NCBI GenBank assembly: GCA_017998575.1
Contig: JAGOCV010000038.1
Coordinates: 1-19,957 of the forward strand
DNA: 19,957 bases
From: Burkholderiaceae bacterium
Lineage (GTDB): Bacteria; Pseudomonadota; Gammaproteobacteria; Burkholderiales; Burkholderiaceae
Direction of reading: 5' to 3'
The position numbers and the translations under genes are program-made. The notes under the pieces were generated by a model. It was not told the origin of the DNA and searched no databases. It saw only the letters and a program-made list of their open reading frames with translations. Positions 7,144 to 15,264 of this stretch are shown here, in pieces; within the stretch, counting starts at the first letter, position 1, and each line of letters begins with the position of its first letter.

Positions 7144-7887
7144 TCAGACAGCGCCGAGTTCGTCCGCGCGCTGCTGCGCCTGGGCGAAGTCGAGATCGCC
7201 CGAGTAGATGGCGCGGCCGCAGATGACGCCTTCGACGCCTTCATCTTCCACCGCGCACAGTTTCTCGATGTCGGCGATGCCCGCGAGCCCACCCGAAGCG
7301 ATCACCGGGATGGACAGCGACTGGGCCAGCCGCACTGTTGCCTCGATGTTGACGCCACTGAGCATGCCGTCGCGGCCGATGTCGGTGTAGATGATGGACT
7401 CGACACCGTAGTCCTCGAACTTCTTCGCCAGGTCGACCACTTCGTGGCCGGTGAGCTTGCTCCAGCCATCGGTGGCCACTTTGCCGTCCTTGGCATCGAG
7501 CCCGACGATGATGTGGCCACCGAAGGCGCTGCACGCGTCCTTCAGGAAGCCCGGGTTCTTGACGGCGGCGGTGCCGATGATCACGTAGCTGATACCGCCG
7601 TCGATGTATTTCTCGATCGTGTCGAGGTCGCGGATGCCGCCACCCAACTGCACCGGGATGTCGTCGCCCACTGCCGCCAGGATCGACTTGATGGCCGCGA
7701 AGTTCTGCGGCTTGCCGGCAAACGCGCCATTGAGGTCGACCAGGTGCAGGCGCCGGGCGCCCGCCTCCACCCATTTGAGTGCCATGGCGGCCGGGTCTTC
7801 ACCGAATGTGGTGGCCTGGTCCATGTCGCCTTGCTTGAGGCGCACGCAGTGCCCGTCCTTGAGATCGATCGCGGGAATGAGAAGCAT
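7144..7887 (-). CDS. hisA: phosphoribosylformimino-AICAR-phosphate isomerase HisA
   Basis: HisA isomerises ProFAR to PRFAR, the fourth step of histidine synthesis, by an Amadori rearrangement. The 247 residues form a (beta/alpha)8 barrel homologous to HisF. Catalytic Asp8 lies in IPAIDLKDG, the second catalytic Asp in VGLDAKDG near residue 130, and [12 protein letters not shown] and VIASGGLAG are phosphate-binding elements. Length is normal. The start at 7887 gives the canonical MLLIPAIDL; the open frame extends upstream to 8136 only as the shadow of hisH. It lies 37 bases downstream of hisH. Confidence 0.98.
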   Translation of the reverse strand: MLLIPAIDLKDGHCVRLKQGDMDQATTFGEDPAAMALKWVEAGARRLHLVDLNGAFAGKPQNFAAIKSILAAVGDDIPVQLGGGIRDLDTIEKYIDGGISYVIIGTAAVKNPGFLKDACSAFGGHIIVGLDAKDGKVATDGWSKLTGHEVVDLAKKFEDYGVESIIYTDIGRDGMLSGVNIEATVRLAQSLSIPVIASGGLAGIADIEKLCAVEDEGVEGVICGRAIYSGDLDFAQAQQRADELGAV

Positions 7888-7924
7888 GATGCTGGAGAGG
7901 CAGCGTCTGGGTGGAGAAGCGGAA

Positions 7925-8569
7925 TCAGGGATTCCAGGACAGGAAGTTGCGGTAAAGCGCGAGGCCCTGATCCGCACTTTTTTCAGGGTGGAACTGGGTG
8001 GCGAAAATGTTATCGCGAGCCACGGCGGCCGTAAAGCGACCGCCGTAGTCGGCCTCGCCCACGCTGTGGCGCGCATCGGTGGGCCGCGCATAGAAGCTGT
8101 GCACGAAGTAGAACCAGCTGCCATCCGGCACGTCACCCCACACGGGATGCGGCTGCGCCTGGAACACCTGGTTCCAGCCCATCTGCGGCACCTTGAAGCG
8201 GCTGCCGTCGGGCTGCAGGCGCCCGGCCAGATCGAACCGCACCACCTCGCCCGGGATCAGGCCCAGCCCGTCGGTGGGGCCTTCGTGGCTGCGGTCGAGC
8301 AGCATCTGCATGCCCACGCAGACGCCGAACAGCGGGCGGGTGGCGGCGGCGGCCAGCACGGATTCACGCAGTCCGGATTCGTGCAGTTCGCGCATGCAAT
8401 CGGGCATGGCGCCCTGCCCCGGCAGCACGATACGGTCAGCCGCATCCACGTCCTCGGGGCGCGCGGTGACGATCACGTTCCAGTCGGTCCCGCGCGCGGC
8501 GGCCTGCACGGCCTGCGAAACCGAACGCAGGTTGCCCATGCCGTAATCGACGACAGCCACAGTTTTCAT
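7925..8569 (-). CDS. hisH: imidazole glycerol phosphate synthase glutaminase subunit HisH
   Basis: HisH is the class I glutamine amidotransferase that feeds ammonia to HisF. The 214 residues begin [14 protein letters not shown] and carry the nucleophile Cys84 in [11 protein letters not shown] and the His194-Pro-Glu196 dyad in ATQFHPEKS. Length is typical. The ATG at 8569 has AGGTGA seven bases upstream. It is separated from hisB by 37 bases containing a small hairpin. Confidence 0.98.
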   Translation of the reverse strand: MKTVAVVDYGMGNLRSVSQAVQAAARGTDWNVIVTARPEDVDAADRIVLPGQGAMPDCMRELHESGLRESVLAAAATRPLFGVCVGMQMLLDRSHEGPTDGLGLIPGEVVRFDLAGRLQPDGSRFKVPQMGWNQVFQAQPHPVWGDVPDGSWFYFVHSFYARPTDARHSVGEADYGGRFTAAVARDNIFATQFHPEKSADQGLALYRNFLSWNP

Positions 8570-8582
8570 TGAGGGTTCACCT

Positions 8583-8596
8583 GGGCGCGAGCGCCC
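8583..8596 (-). other. small hairpin in hisB-hisH gap next to the hisH ribosome site
   Basis: GGGCGC/GCGCCC forms a 5-bp stem with a tetraloop (or 6 bp with two unpaired bases). It ends immediately before the AGGTGA ribosome binding site of hisH. It could modulate hisH translation or mRNA stability; there is no T-tract on the transcribed strand. Confidence 0.22.
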
Positions 8597-8606
8597 GTTT
8601 CATTTG

Positions 8607-9206
8607 TCAGAGCGAGCCCTTGGTGGAAGGAATCACACCGGCGGAGCGCGGATCGAGCTCGAGCGCCGCCCGCAGCGCGCGCGCGAAAGCCTTGAACACG
8701 GTCTCGCACTGGTGATGCGCATTCACGCCACGCAGGTTGTCGATGTGCAGCGTCACGAAAGCGTGATTGGCAAAGCCCTGGAAGAACTCGTAGGCCAACT
8801 GGCTGTCGAAGGTGCCGATCATGCCGCTGGTGAACGGCACGTGAAACTCCAGCCCCGGGCGGCCCGAGAAGTCGATCACCACGCGCGACAGCGCCTCATC
8901 CAGCGGTACATAGGCGTGGCCATAGCGGCGCAGGCCTTTCTTGTCACCCACGGCCCGGGCCACGGCCTGGCCCAGCGTGATGCCCACGTCTTCCACCGTG
9001 TGGTGGCCATCGATGTGCAGGTCGCCCTGGCAGTCGATGTCCAGGTCGATCAGGCCGTGGCGCGCGATCTGGTCGAGCATGTGGTCGAAGAAGCCGATGC
9101 CGGTGGACAGGCGCGCCTGTCCCGTGCCATCGAGGTTCACGCGGACGGTGATCTTCGTTTCGGCGGTATTGCGGCTGACTTCGGCGATGCGGGAGGTGGC
9201 GGTCAT
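8607..9206 (-). CDS. hisB: imidazoleglycerol-phosphate dehydratase HisB (monofunctional)
   Basis: HisB dehydrates imidazole glycerol phosphate to imidazole acetol phosphate and is a 24-mer manganese enzyme. The 199 residues include the metal motifs [29 protein letters not shown] and [17 protein letters not shown]. It lacks the N-terminal histidinol-phosphatase domain of enterobacterial HisB, so the phosphatase must be encoded elsewhere; none is in the window. Its ATG overlaps the hisC stop by four bases (ATGA), indicating translational coupling. Confidence 0.98.
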   Translation of the reverse strand: MTATSRIAEVSRNTAETKITVRVNLDGTGQARLSTGIGFFDHMLDQIARHGLIDLDIDCQGDLHIDGHHTVEDVGITLGQAVARAVGDKKGLRRYGHAYVPLDEALSRVVIDFSGRPGLEFHVPFTSGMIGTFDSQLAYEFFQGFANHAFVTLHIDNLRGVNAHHQCETVFKAFARALRAALELDPRSAGVIPSTKGSL

Positions 9207-10336
9207 AGGCTGGCTTGCAGGGCGGCGATCATGCGCGCGTTGTCATCGGGGGTGCCCACGGTCAGGCGCAGGCAGTTGGAGAGCAGCGGATGCATTTTAG
9301 AAACGTTCTTGACCAGCACGCCGCGCTCTTTCATCCCGCCGAAGCTGCGGGTCGCGTCGGGCACGCGCACCAGGATCATGTTGGCGTCGCTGCGCCACGC
9401 CCGCACGCCGGGCAGGCCGGCCAGCAGGCCGAGCAGGCGATCGCGCTCCGTGCGCAGCACGCGGGCCTGTTCGTCGAACACGTCGGCGTGCTCCAGCGCG
9501 AACAGTGCGCACTCGCAGTTGAGCACGCTGACGTTGTAGGGCGGACGCACCTTGTCCACCTCGGCAATCAGCGCCTGCGGACCCATCATGTAGCCCAGCC
9601 GCACGCCGGCCAGGCCGAATTTGCTGAGCGTGCGCATCAGCAGCACGTGGCCGTGGCGGGACACGCGGTCGATGTAGCTGCGGCTGGCGAAGGGCTGGTA
9701 GGCCTCGTCCATCACCACCAGACCGCCGCCTTCGCCCTGTGCCTGCACGATGGCCTCGATGGCCCCGTCATCCCACAGGTTGGCCGTCGGGTTGTTCGGG
9801 TAGGCCAGATAGACGATCGCCGGCTTCTCGCGTGCGATGGCGTCGAGCATGGCCGGGAGGTCGAGCTCGAAATCAGCCGTGAGCGGCACGCCGACGTAGC
9901 GCAGGCCCTGCAACTGCGCGCTCATGGCGTACATCACGAAGCCGGGCTCGGGCGCCACGATGGCGGGGGCGCGGCCGTCGGCTGTCTGCGCGGCGGGCAC
10001 GTCGCAGGCCATGGCCAGCAGCGAGATGAGTTCGTCCGAACCATTGCCCAGCATCAGGCCGAAGCCCTCGGGCAGACCCGATTGGCGGGCCAACGCGTCG
10101 CGCAGCGCCTGCTGGCGATCGGCCGCCGGATAGCGGTTGATGGCGACAGCGCCCAGACGCTCGCCCAGCGCGCGCTGCAGCGGCGCCGGCAAGGTGAAGG
10201 GGTTCTCCATCGCGTCGAGCTTGAGCAGGCCGCTCGAATCCTGCACGGCATAGGCGTGCATGGAGCGCACATCGCGGCGGATGCGCTCGAGCGCCTGGGT
10301 CGATGCGGAGGATGGCGTGATGGCGGCGTCGGTCAT
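9203..10336 (-). CDS. hisC: histidinol-phosphate aminotransferase HisC
   Basis: HisC transfers an amino group from glutamate to imidazole acetol phosphate using PLP. The 377 residues show fold-type I aminotransferase features: KLDAMENPF near the N-terminus, [30 protein letters not shown] with the PLP-contacting Asp, and the Schiff-base Lys239 in [16 protein letters not shown]. The C-terminal arginine region is [12 protein letters not shown] chose the ATG at 10336; the frame extends to 10510, but that part is the shadow of the upstream exported-protein gene. The gene starts 10 bases after that gene's stop and overlaps hisB by four bases. Confidence 0.97.
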   Translation of the reverse strand: MTDAAITPSSASTQALERIRRDVRSMHAYAVQDSSGLLKLDAMENPFTLPAPLQRALGERLGAVAINRYPAADRQQALRDALARQSGLPEGFGLMLGNGSDELISLLAMACDVPAAQTADGRAPAIVAPEPGFVMYAMSAQLQGLRYVGVPLTADFELDLPAMLDAIAREKPAIVYLAYPNNPTANLWDDGAIEAIVQAQGEGGGLVVMDEAYQPFASRSYIDRVSRHGHVLLMRTLSKFGLAGVRLGYMMGPQALIAEVDKVRPPYNVSVLNCECALFALEHADVFDEQARVLRTERDRLLGLLAGLPGVRAWRSDANMILVRVPDATRSFGGMKERGVLVKNVSKMHPLLSNCLRLTVGTPDDNARMIAALQASL

Positions 10337-10346
10337 CGGAAGAACG

Positions 10347-10700
10347 TCAGTTGCACGGATAGTTGTTGCGCAGGGCCTGTGACAGCACGAACTGCACAGG
10401 CATGTCGGCCTCATAGAGCGTGGCGTTGCGACGCAACTCGCCTTGGTAGAGCGAGAGCGCCATACGAGGCTCCAGCCGGCGCCCCGCGACGCAGAACGGC
10501 GCCCGGCCACCTTCGCGCGCGGCCTGGTCGGCAGCCTCGCGCAGGCCTTCCAGCACGCCGATCAGGTAGTACTGGGCGTGCAGGGCGCCTGCGGGCTCGA
10601 CCTGTTCGAGGCCGCGCCACTCTCGGATCGACATGGCCTGGGCCACGCTGGCGACCATCATGGCGACGACGCCGGCCAGGCCTGCGAGTGACCGCGTCAT
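10347..10700 (-). CDS. small exported protein, Rap1a/Tai-like, inside the his operon
   Basis: This 117-residue protein has a clear Sec signal peptide ([22 protein letters not shown], then MSIREW), so the mature protein of about 95 residues should be periplasmic. The mature part has exactly two cysteines, in APFCVAGRR and at the C-terminus in NNYPCN, suited to one disulfide. The pattern [10 protein letters not shown], then FC, then a helix ending [12 protein letters not shown] resembles the Rap1a/Tai immunity-protein-like family. That assignment is from remembered pattern, not a search. Its ATG overlaps the hisD stop (ATGA) and its stop lies 10 bases before hisC, so it is translated with histidine enzymes although it is exported. 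No T6SS effector gene is nearby, so an immunity role is not supported by context. Function unknown. Confidence 0.85.
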   Translation of the reverse strand: MTRSLAGLAGVVAMMVASVAQAMSIREWRGLEQVEPAGALHAQYYLIGVLEGLREAADQAAREGGRAPFCVAGRRLEPRMALSLYQGELRRNATLYEADMPVQFVLSQALRNNYPCN

Positions 10701-12085
10701 GGCGCGTTCCGCATCGGCGGCACGTCGGCCAGCCGCAACTCGGCCGCGCGCGCATGCGCCTGAAGTCCTTCGCCGTAGGCCAGCTCGGCCGCGATGGTGC
10801 CCAGGTGCTGCGCGCCGGCTTCGCTCACCTCGATGAGGCTGCTGCGTTTCTGGAAGTCGTAGACGCCCAGCGGTGACGAAAAGCGCGCGGTGCCCGAGGT
10901 GGGCAGCACGTGGTTGGGGCCCGCGCAATAGTCGCCCAGCGATTCGCTGGTATAGGCCCCCATGAAAATCGCGCCCGCGTGGCGCAGCAGGGGCTCCCAG
11001 CGCCCAGGCTCGCGGCTGGAGATTTCCAGGTATTCGGGCGCGATGCGGTTGCTGATGGCACAGGCCTCCTCCATGTCGCGCGTCTGGATGAGCGCGCCAC
11101 GCCCGTTGAGCGAGGCGGCGATGATCGCCGCGCGCGGCATCGTGGGCAGCAGCCGGTCGATCTCGGCCTGCACGCGCTCGATGTAGGCCGCATCCGGGCA
11201 CAGCAGGATGCTTTGCGCGAGTTCGTCGTGCTCGGCCTGCGAGAACAGGTCCATGGCCACCCACTCGGGCGGCGTGGTGCCGTCGGCCAGCACCAGGATC
11301 TCGCTGGGACCCGCGATCATGTCGATGCCCACGGTGCCGAACACGCGCCGCTTGGCGCTGGCCACGTAGGCATTGCCGGGGCCGGTGATCTTGTCCACGC
11401 GCGGCACGGTGGCCGTGCCGTAGGCCAGTGCCGCCACGGCCTGGGCACCACCGATGGTGAACGCGCGCGTGACGCCGGCCACGTGCGCTGCCGCCAGCAC
11501 GAGCGCGTTGCGCTCGCCCCGACCCGTGGCCTCGCCGCTGCCGCCTGCGGCGACGCTGTTGCGCGACGGCGTGGGCACCACCATGATGATGTCCTGCACG
11601 CCGGCCACGTGCGCCGGGATGGCGTTCATCAGCAGGCTCGACGGATACGCCGCCTTGCCGCCGGGCACATAGATGCCGACGCGGTCGAGCGGGGTGACCT
11701 TCTGGCCCAGCAGCGTGCCGTCCTCGTCGCGGTAGGTCCAGCTCTCGCCGCTGGCCTTCTTCTGGGCTTCGTGATAGCGGCGCACGCGGACGGCTGCCGC
11801 TTCCAGCGCCTCGCGCTGGGCAGCCGGCAGGGCCTCGAACGCGGCCTGGAATTCGTGCGCGCCGATTTCGAGGTCGGCCATGGCCGTGGCAGCCAGTCCG
11901 TCGAAACGGCGCGTGTATTCGATCACCGCCGCGTCGCCGCGCACCCGCACGTCGGCCAGGATGGCCGCCACGCGCTGCTCGATCGCATCGTCCTCCTGCG
12001 CAGACCAATGCAGCCGGCGCTGGAACTCGGGTTCGAACGTCGGCGAGGCGGTGGACAGGCGCAGGGGTCGGGCGGTCAGGGTCAT
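10697..12085 (-). CDS. hisD: histidinol dehydrogenase HisD
   Basis: HisD performs the last two oxidations, L-histidinol to L-histidine, with NAD+ and zinc. The 462 residues show [60 protein letters not shown], the zinc/catalytic segment [27 protein letters not shown] and [12 protein letters not shown]. It is about 25 residues longer than the E. coli enzyme (434), partly because of a Gly/Ser/Arg-rich insert at about residues 164-183 after MVVPTP. I chose the ATG at 12085; a GTG at 12094 that overlaps the hisG stop (GTGA) would add three residues and is a real alternative. Its stop overlaps the start of the small exported protein gene. Confidence 0.97.
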   Translation of the reverse strand: MTLTARPLRLSTASPTFEPEFQRRLHWSAQEDDAIEQRVAAILADVRVRGDAAVIEYTRRFDGLAATAMADLEIGAHEFQAAFEALPAAQREALEAAAVRVRRYHEAQKKASGESWTYRDEDGTLLGQKVTPLDRVGIYVPGGKAAYPSSLLMNAIPAHVAGVQDIIMVVPTPSRNSVAAGGSGEATGRGERNALVLAAAHVAGVTRAFTIGGAQAVAALAYGTATVPRVDKITGPGNAYVASAKRRVFGTVGIDMIAGPSEILVLADGTTPPEWVAMDLFSQAEHDELAQSILLCPDAAYIERVQAEIDRLLPTMPRAAIIAASLNGRGALIQTRDMEEACAISNRIAPEYLEISSREPGRWEPLLRHAGAIFMGAYTSESLGDYCAGPNHVLPTSGTARFSSPLGVYDFQKRSSLIEVSEAGAQHLGTIAAELAYGEGLQAHARAAELRLADVPPMRNAP

Positions 12086-12090
12086 GGGTT

Positions 12091-12732
12091 TCACTGCGTC
12101 ACGCTGGCGAGCGAGAACGCGTCGATGATGCGGCGGATGGGTTCGCGCTTGAGCTTGAGCGCGGCCTGGTTGACGACCAGGCGGGAGCTGATGTCCATGA
12201 TGCGCTCCACCTCGATGAGGTCGTTGGCGCGCAGCGTGTTGCCGGTGGAGACCAGATCGACGATGGCATCGGCCAGGCCCGTGAGCGGCGCCAGCTCCAT
12301 GCTGCCGTACAGCTTGATGAGGTCGACGTGCACGCCCTTGGCGGCAAAGAACTCGCGCGCGATCGCCACGTACTTGGTGGCCACCTTCAGCCGGGCGCCT
12401 TGACGCACCGCATGCGCGTAGTCGAAGTTGGCGCGCACGGCCACGCTCATGCGGCAGCGCGCGATGTGCAGATCCAGCGGCTGGTAGAGCCCGCTGCTGC
12501 CATGCTCGAGCAGCGTGTCGAAGCCCGTGACGCCGAGGTCGGCGCCGCCATATTCCACGTAGGTGGGCACGTCGGTGGCGCGCACCAGCACCACGCGCAC
12601 GTCGGGCTGGTTGGTGGGCAGGATCAGCTTGCGCGAGGTTTCCGGGTCTTCGAGCACCTCGATGCCCGCCGCCGCCAGCAGCGGCAGCGTCTCGTCGAAG
12701 ATGCGGCCCTTGGAGAGTGCGAGGGTGATCAT
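12091..12732 (-). CDS. hisG: ATP phosphoribosyltransferase catalytic subunit HisG, short form
   Basis: HisG catalyses the committed step of histidine synthesis, joining ATP and PRPP. The 213 residues begin [18 protein letters not shown] and include [26 protein letters not shown] and the PRPP-binding region [17 protein letters not shown]. It lacks the C-terminal ACT-like histidine-binding domain of the long form, so it should need the HisRS-like regulatory subunit HisZ, which is not in the window. The ATG at 12732 has AAAGGAG seven bases upstream (12740-12746), the strongest ribosome site in the his operon. It is the first his gene, 118 bases after murA, with a repeat element filling most of that gap. 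Confidence 0.98.
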   Translation of the reverse strand: MITLALSKGRIFDETLPLLAAAGIEVLEDPETSRKLILPTNQPDVRVVLVRATDVPTYVEYGGADLGVTGFDTLLEHGSSGLYQPLDLHIARCRMSVAVRANFDYAHAVRQGARLKVATKYVAIAREFFAAKGVHVDLIKLYGSMELAPLTGLADAIVDLVSTGNTLRANDLIEVERIMDISSRLVVNQAALKLKREPIRRIIDAFSLASVTQ

Positions 12733-12761
12733 TGCAGCGCTCCTTTGCGCAAGACGCACAT
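12729..12761 (-). other. 10-codon upstream ORF overlapping the hisG start
   Basis: An ATG at 12761 opens a frame [10 protein letters not shown] whose TGA overlaps the hisG ATG (ATGA arrangement). The hisG ribosome site lies inside it. It contains no histidine codons, so it is not a classical his leader peptide, and its own ribosome site is poor. It may be chance. Confidence 0.15.
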
Positions 12762-12774
12762 CCAGGCCAGTGCA

Positions 12775-12848
12775 GCCGCGGAACCGGCTCGGCCGGGCCG
12801 CTGGGTGCGCCCCCTTGAGGGGGAAGCGACGAAGTCGCATCGGGGGGG
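12775..12848. repeat. GC-rich dispersed repeat, copy 1 (murA-hisG gap)
   Basis: This roughly 74-base element is closely similar to 14423-14497 in the same orientation. It contains GCCGCGGAACCGGC, GGGCCGCTGG, GCGCCCCCTTGAGGG and a terminal TCGGGGG. It can form three hairpins: CCGGC/GCCGG (12784-12796), CCCCC/GGGGG with a TTGA loop, and GCGAC/GTCGC with a GAA loop (12826-12838). It starts two bases after the murA stop codon. Elements of this look recur between genes in Comamonadaceae and related families, from general knowledge; I did not search. They could act as 3' UTR structures or weak terminators. Confidence 0.85.
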
Positions 12849-12850
12849 AG

Positions 12851-14128
12851 TCATTTCGCTCTTTCGATGTCGGCGCCGATATCGCGCAACTTGGCCTCCA
12901 TGCGGTCGTAGCCGCGATCGAGGTGGTAGATGCGGTCGACCACGGTTTCGCCCTCGGCCACCAGGCCTGCGATGACCAGGCTGGCGGAAGCCCGCAGATC
13001 GGTCGCCATGACGGTGGCGCCGGACAACCGCGGCACACCCTCGATCATCGCCACCTTGCCGTCGGTCTGGATGCGCGCGCCCAGCCGCACCAGCTCGTTC
13101 ACGTGCATGAAGCGGTTCTCGAAGATGGTTTCGGTGACGTGGCTGGCGCCCTGCGAGACGCAGTTGAGCGCCATGAACTGCGCCTGCATGTCTGTGGGAA
13201 ACCCCGGGTATTCGGTGGTGCGGAAGGCCTGCGCCTTCAGGTGGTCCCAGGCCGGACCGGCCGAGCGCACCCGGATGCCGCCATCGACGGCTTCCACCGA
13301 CACGCCGGCATCGCGAAGCTTCTCGATCACGGCATCGAGATGATCGGCGCGGCCGTGCCGCAGCAGCACGTCACCGCCCGTTGCAGCCACAGCGCACAGG
13401 AAGGTGCCGGCCTCGATGCGGTCGGCGACGACGGCATGCGTGCAGCCATGCAGGCGTTCCACGCCTTCGATGCGGATGCGGCGGGTGCCGTGGCCTTCGA
13501 TGCGCGCGCCCATGCGGATCAGCATCTCGGCCAGGTCGGGAATTTCGGGCTCCTGGGCGGCGTTCTCGAGGATGGTCTCGCCCTCGGCCAGCGCAGCGGC
13601 CATGAGGAAGTTCTCGGTGCCGGTCACGGTGACCATGTCGGTGGTGATGCGCGCGCCCTTCAGGCGCGTGCGGCCGCCGGCCAGGCCCGCCACCATGTAG
13701 CCATGCTCGACCTGGATGTCGGCACCCATGGCGGTCAGGCCCTTGATGTGCTGGTCGACCGGGCGCGAGCCGATGGCGCAGCCACCGGGCAGCGACACCT
13801 TGGCCCGGCCGAAGCGCGCCAGCAGCGGACCCAGGGCGAGTACCGAGGCGCGCATGGTCTTGACCAGGTCATAAGGCGCCTCGGGTTGGCCAAGGCGGCT
13901 GGCGTCGATCGTGACGCGGCCGTCGTCGGCGCGCTCCGCCGCCACGCCCATGTTGCGGATCAGGCGCAGCATGGTCGAGACGTCGTCGAGCTTCGGCACG
14001 TTCTCGAGCGTGACCGGTTCGTCCGTCAACAGCGCCGCGCACAGCTCCGGCAGGGCAGCGTTCTTGGCGCCGGAGATCGGCACCTCGCCTTGCAGCCGGC
14101 GGCCGCCGCGGATCAGCAATTTGTCCAT
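12851..14128 (-). CDS. murA: UDP-N-acetylglucosamine 1-carboxyvinyltransferase MurA
   Basis: MurA commits UDP-GlcNAc to peptidoglycan synthesis by transferring enolpyruvate from PEP; it is the fosfomycin target. The 425 residues begin [27 protein letters not shown] with Lys22. The catalytic loop Cys is at 117 in [16 protein letters not shown], so it is the fosfomycin-binding Cys form and not the Asp variant. Further family segments are [43 protein letters not shown] and [13 protein letters not shown]. Length is normal. It lies 18 bases after the bolA/ibaG gene, an adjacency also seen in E. coli (ibaG-murA). A repeat element begins two bases after its stop. Confidence 0.98.
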   Translation of the reverse strand: MDKLLIRGGRRLQGEVPISGAKNAALPELCAALLTDEPVTLENVPKLDDVSTMLRLIRNMGVAAERADDGRVTIDASRLGQPEAPYDLVKTMRASVLALGPLLARFGRAKVSLPGGCAIGSRPVDQHIKGLTAMGADIQVEHGYMVAGLAGGRTRLKGARITTDMVTVTGTENFLMAAALAEGETILENAAQEPEIPDLAEMLIRMGARIEGHGTRRIRIEGVERLHGCTHAVVADRIEAGTFLCAVAATGGDVLLRHGRADHLDAVIEKLRDAGVSVEAVDGGIRVRSAGPAWDHLKAQAFRTTEYPGFPTDMQAQFMALNCVSQGASHVTETIFENRFMHVNELVRLGARIQTDGKVAMIEGVPRLSGATVMATDLRASASLVIAGLVAEGETVVDRIYHLDRGYDRMEAKLRDIGADIERAK

Positions 14129-14146
14129 GGGAAAGGATCGGGAGAT

Positions 14147-14389
14147 TCAGGGTTGCTGCGCAGCCCACTCGGCCGGCGTCAGCGTCTTCATCGACAGGGC
14201 GTGGACCTCGTCGGTATGCATTTTCGCACCGAGCGTTGCATACACCCGCTGGTGGCGCTGGATGGAGCGGCGCCCCTCGAACTCCGCCGAGACGATGGTG
14301 GCATACCAGTGGCGGCCATCGCCCGAGAGTTCGATGTGCTCGCAGGGCAGGCCGGCGGCGATGATGGATTTCAGTTCTTCAGCGGTCAT
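14147..14389 (-). CDS. ibaG: BolA family protein, IbaG-like
   Basis: BolA/IbaG proteins bind monothiol glutaredoxins and iron-sulfur clusters and are linked to acid stress and iron handling in the cytoplasm. The 80 residues show ELKSIIAAGLPCEHIELSGDGRHWYATIVS, the FEGRRSIQRHQRVYATLG helix region and HTDEVHALSMKTLTPAEW with the conserved C-terminal His. The length and position between a transport cluster and murA match E. coli mla-ibaG-murA, which supports IbaG over the BolA proper subgroup. The ATG at 14389 is the only reasonable start; longer frames upstream are shadows. Confidence 0.92.
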   Translation of the reverse strand: MTAEELKSIIAAGLPCEHIELSGDGRHWYATIVSAEFEGRRSIQRHQRVYATLGAKMHTDEVHALSMKTLTPAEWAAQQP

Positions 14390-14422
14390 TGGCGGTCGTC
14401 TTGATCGCTCAAGGCCAGGGCG

Positions 14423-14497
14423 GCCGCGGAACCGGCTTCGCCGGGCCGCTGGTTGCGCCCCCTTGAGGGAGAGGCGCCGAAGGCGCCTCGGGGGTGG
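14423..14497. repeat. GC-rich dispersed repeat, copy 2 (permease-ibaG gap)
   Basis: This is the second copy of the element at 12775-12848, same orientation, starting two bases after the permease stop in the direction of transcription. The first hairpin is CCGGC/GCCGG with a TTC loop (14432-14444). The last hairpin is AGGCGCC/GGCGCCT with a GAA loop (14473-14487). Relative to copy 1, the last stem has complementary changes on both sides. The middle CCCCCTTGAGGG hairpin is weakened by an A in the right arm. Confidence 0.85.
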
Positions 14498-14499
14498 GA

Positions 14500-15264
14500 T
14501 TAATTCCGGATCTTGTAGCCGATGCGCAGCAGATGGACGGCGAGCGAGGCCGTGCCCAGCAACGCGCCTGCGACGATGGCCAGACTCAGCCACGGCGAGG
14601 TGTCGCTCACCCCGAAGAAGCCATAGCGGAAGCCGTCGATCATGTAGAAGAACGGGTTGAAGTGGCTGGCCCGCTGCCAGAATGGCGGCAGCGAATGGAT
14701 GGAGTAGAACACGCCGGACAGGAACGTCATCGGAAGGATGATGAAGTTCTGGAAGGCTGCCATCTGGTCGAATTTCTCGGCCCACAGGCCGGCCAGCACA
14801 CCCAGCGTGCCCAGCAAGGCGGCCCCCAGCACGGCGAATGCGACGATCCACAGCGGCGCCACGAACGAGAGCGGCGTGAAGAATGTCGTCACCAGCAACA
14901 CGCCGCTGCCCACCGCCAGGCCTCGCACCACCGACGAGCCCACATACGCCACGAACCAATGCCAGTGCGACAGCGGCGTGAGCAGCACGAACACCAGGCT
15001 GCCCATGATCTTGCTCTGGATCAGCGACGAGGAGCTGTTGGCGAAGGCGTTCTGCAGCACGCTCATCATCACCAGGCCTGGCACCAGGAACGAGGTGTAG
15101 CCGACCGAGTCGTAGATCTTCACGTGATCCTCGAGCACGTGCCCGAAAATCATCAGGTAGAGCAGCGCCGTGATCACGGGCGCGGCGACGGTCTGGAAGC
15201 CGACCTTCCAGAAACGCAGGACTTCCTTGTAGAGAAGCGTCTGCCAGCCGGTGAGCAAGGTCAT
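14500..15264 (-). CDS. ABC-2 type transporter permease (YadH-like)
   Basis: This is an inner-membrane permease of the ABC-2 exporter class. The 254 residues have an N-terminal amphipathic start (LLTGWQTLLYKEVLRFWKVG), then about six membrane segments, including VAAPVITALLYLMIFG, GLAVGSGVLLVTTFF and LWIVAFAVLGAALLGTLGVLAGL. The ABC-2 signature region is QNFIILPMTFLSGVFYSI, followed by FNPFFYMIDGFRYGFFG. It closely resembles E. coli YadH; the substrate is unknown. An ATG at 15264 is preceded in frame by a GTG at 15267. Either way the start overlaps the ATPase stop, so the two are co-translated as one transporter. A repeat element starts two bases after its TAA. Confidence 0.93.
   Translation of the reverse strand: MTLLTGWQTLLYKEVLRFWKVGFQTVAAPVITALLYLMIFGHVLEDHVKIYDSVGYTSFLVPGLVMMSVLQNAFANSSSSLIQSKIMGSLVFVLLTPLSHWHWFVAYVGSSVVRGLAVGSGVLLVTTFFTPLSFVAPLWIVAFAVLGAALLGTLGVLAGLWAEKFDQMAAFQNFIILPMTFLSGVFYSIHSLPPFWQRASHFNPFFYMIDGFRYGFFGVSDTSPWLSLAIVAGALLGTASLAVHLLRIGYKIRN

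Noticed and set aside
6232..8034. A 600-codon open frame on the plus strand opposite hisF and hisA
   Set aside because: It is antisense to two canonical his genes, rich in His/Asp/Arg/Ala as expected of shadow frames in GC-rich DNA, and has no recognisable domain.
10347..10700. T6SS effector-immunity locus
   Set aside because: Only an immunity-like fold is suggested; no effector, VgrG, PAAR or Hcp gene is in the window, and the gene is locked into the his operon.
9215..10876. A 553-codon plus-strand open frame opposite hisC and its upstream neighbour
   Set aside because: Antisense shadow of hisC; no domain, and no ribosome site suited to an independent gene.
10701..12008. Possible fusion of the small exported protein with a long N-terminal domain
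   Set aside because: The open frame upstream of the signal peptide is hisD read in another frame; the signal peptide and the ATGA overlap with hisD mark the true start.
12733..12850. Classical histidine attenuator (His-rich leader peptide plus terminator) before hisG
   Set aside because: No run of His codons and no terminator with a T-tract; the gap is filled by the dispersed repeat and a ribosome site.
12775..14497. CRISPR-like direct repeats
   Set aside because: Only two copies about 1.6 kb apart with genes between them and no regular spacers.
14147..14959. Long frame upstream of the BolA-like protein suggesting a larger protein
   Set aside because: It crosses the repeat and reads the permease gene out of frame; the BolA-like domain is complete from the ATG at 14389.
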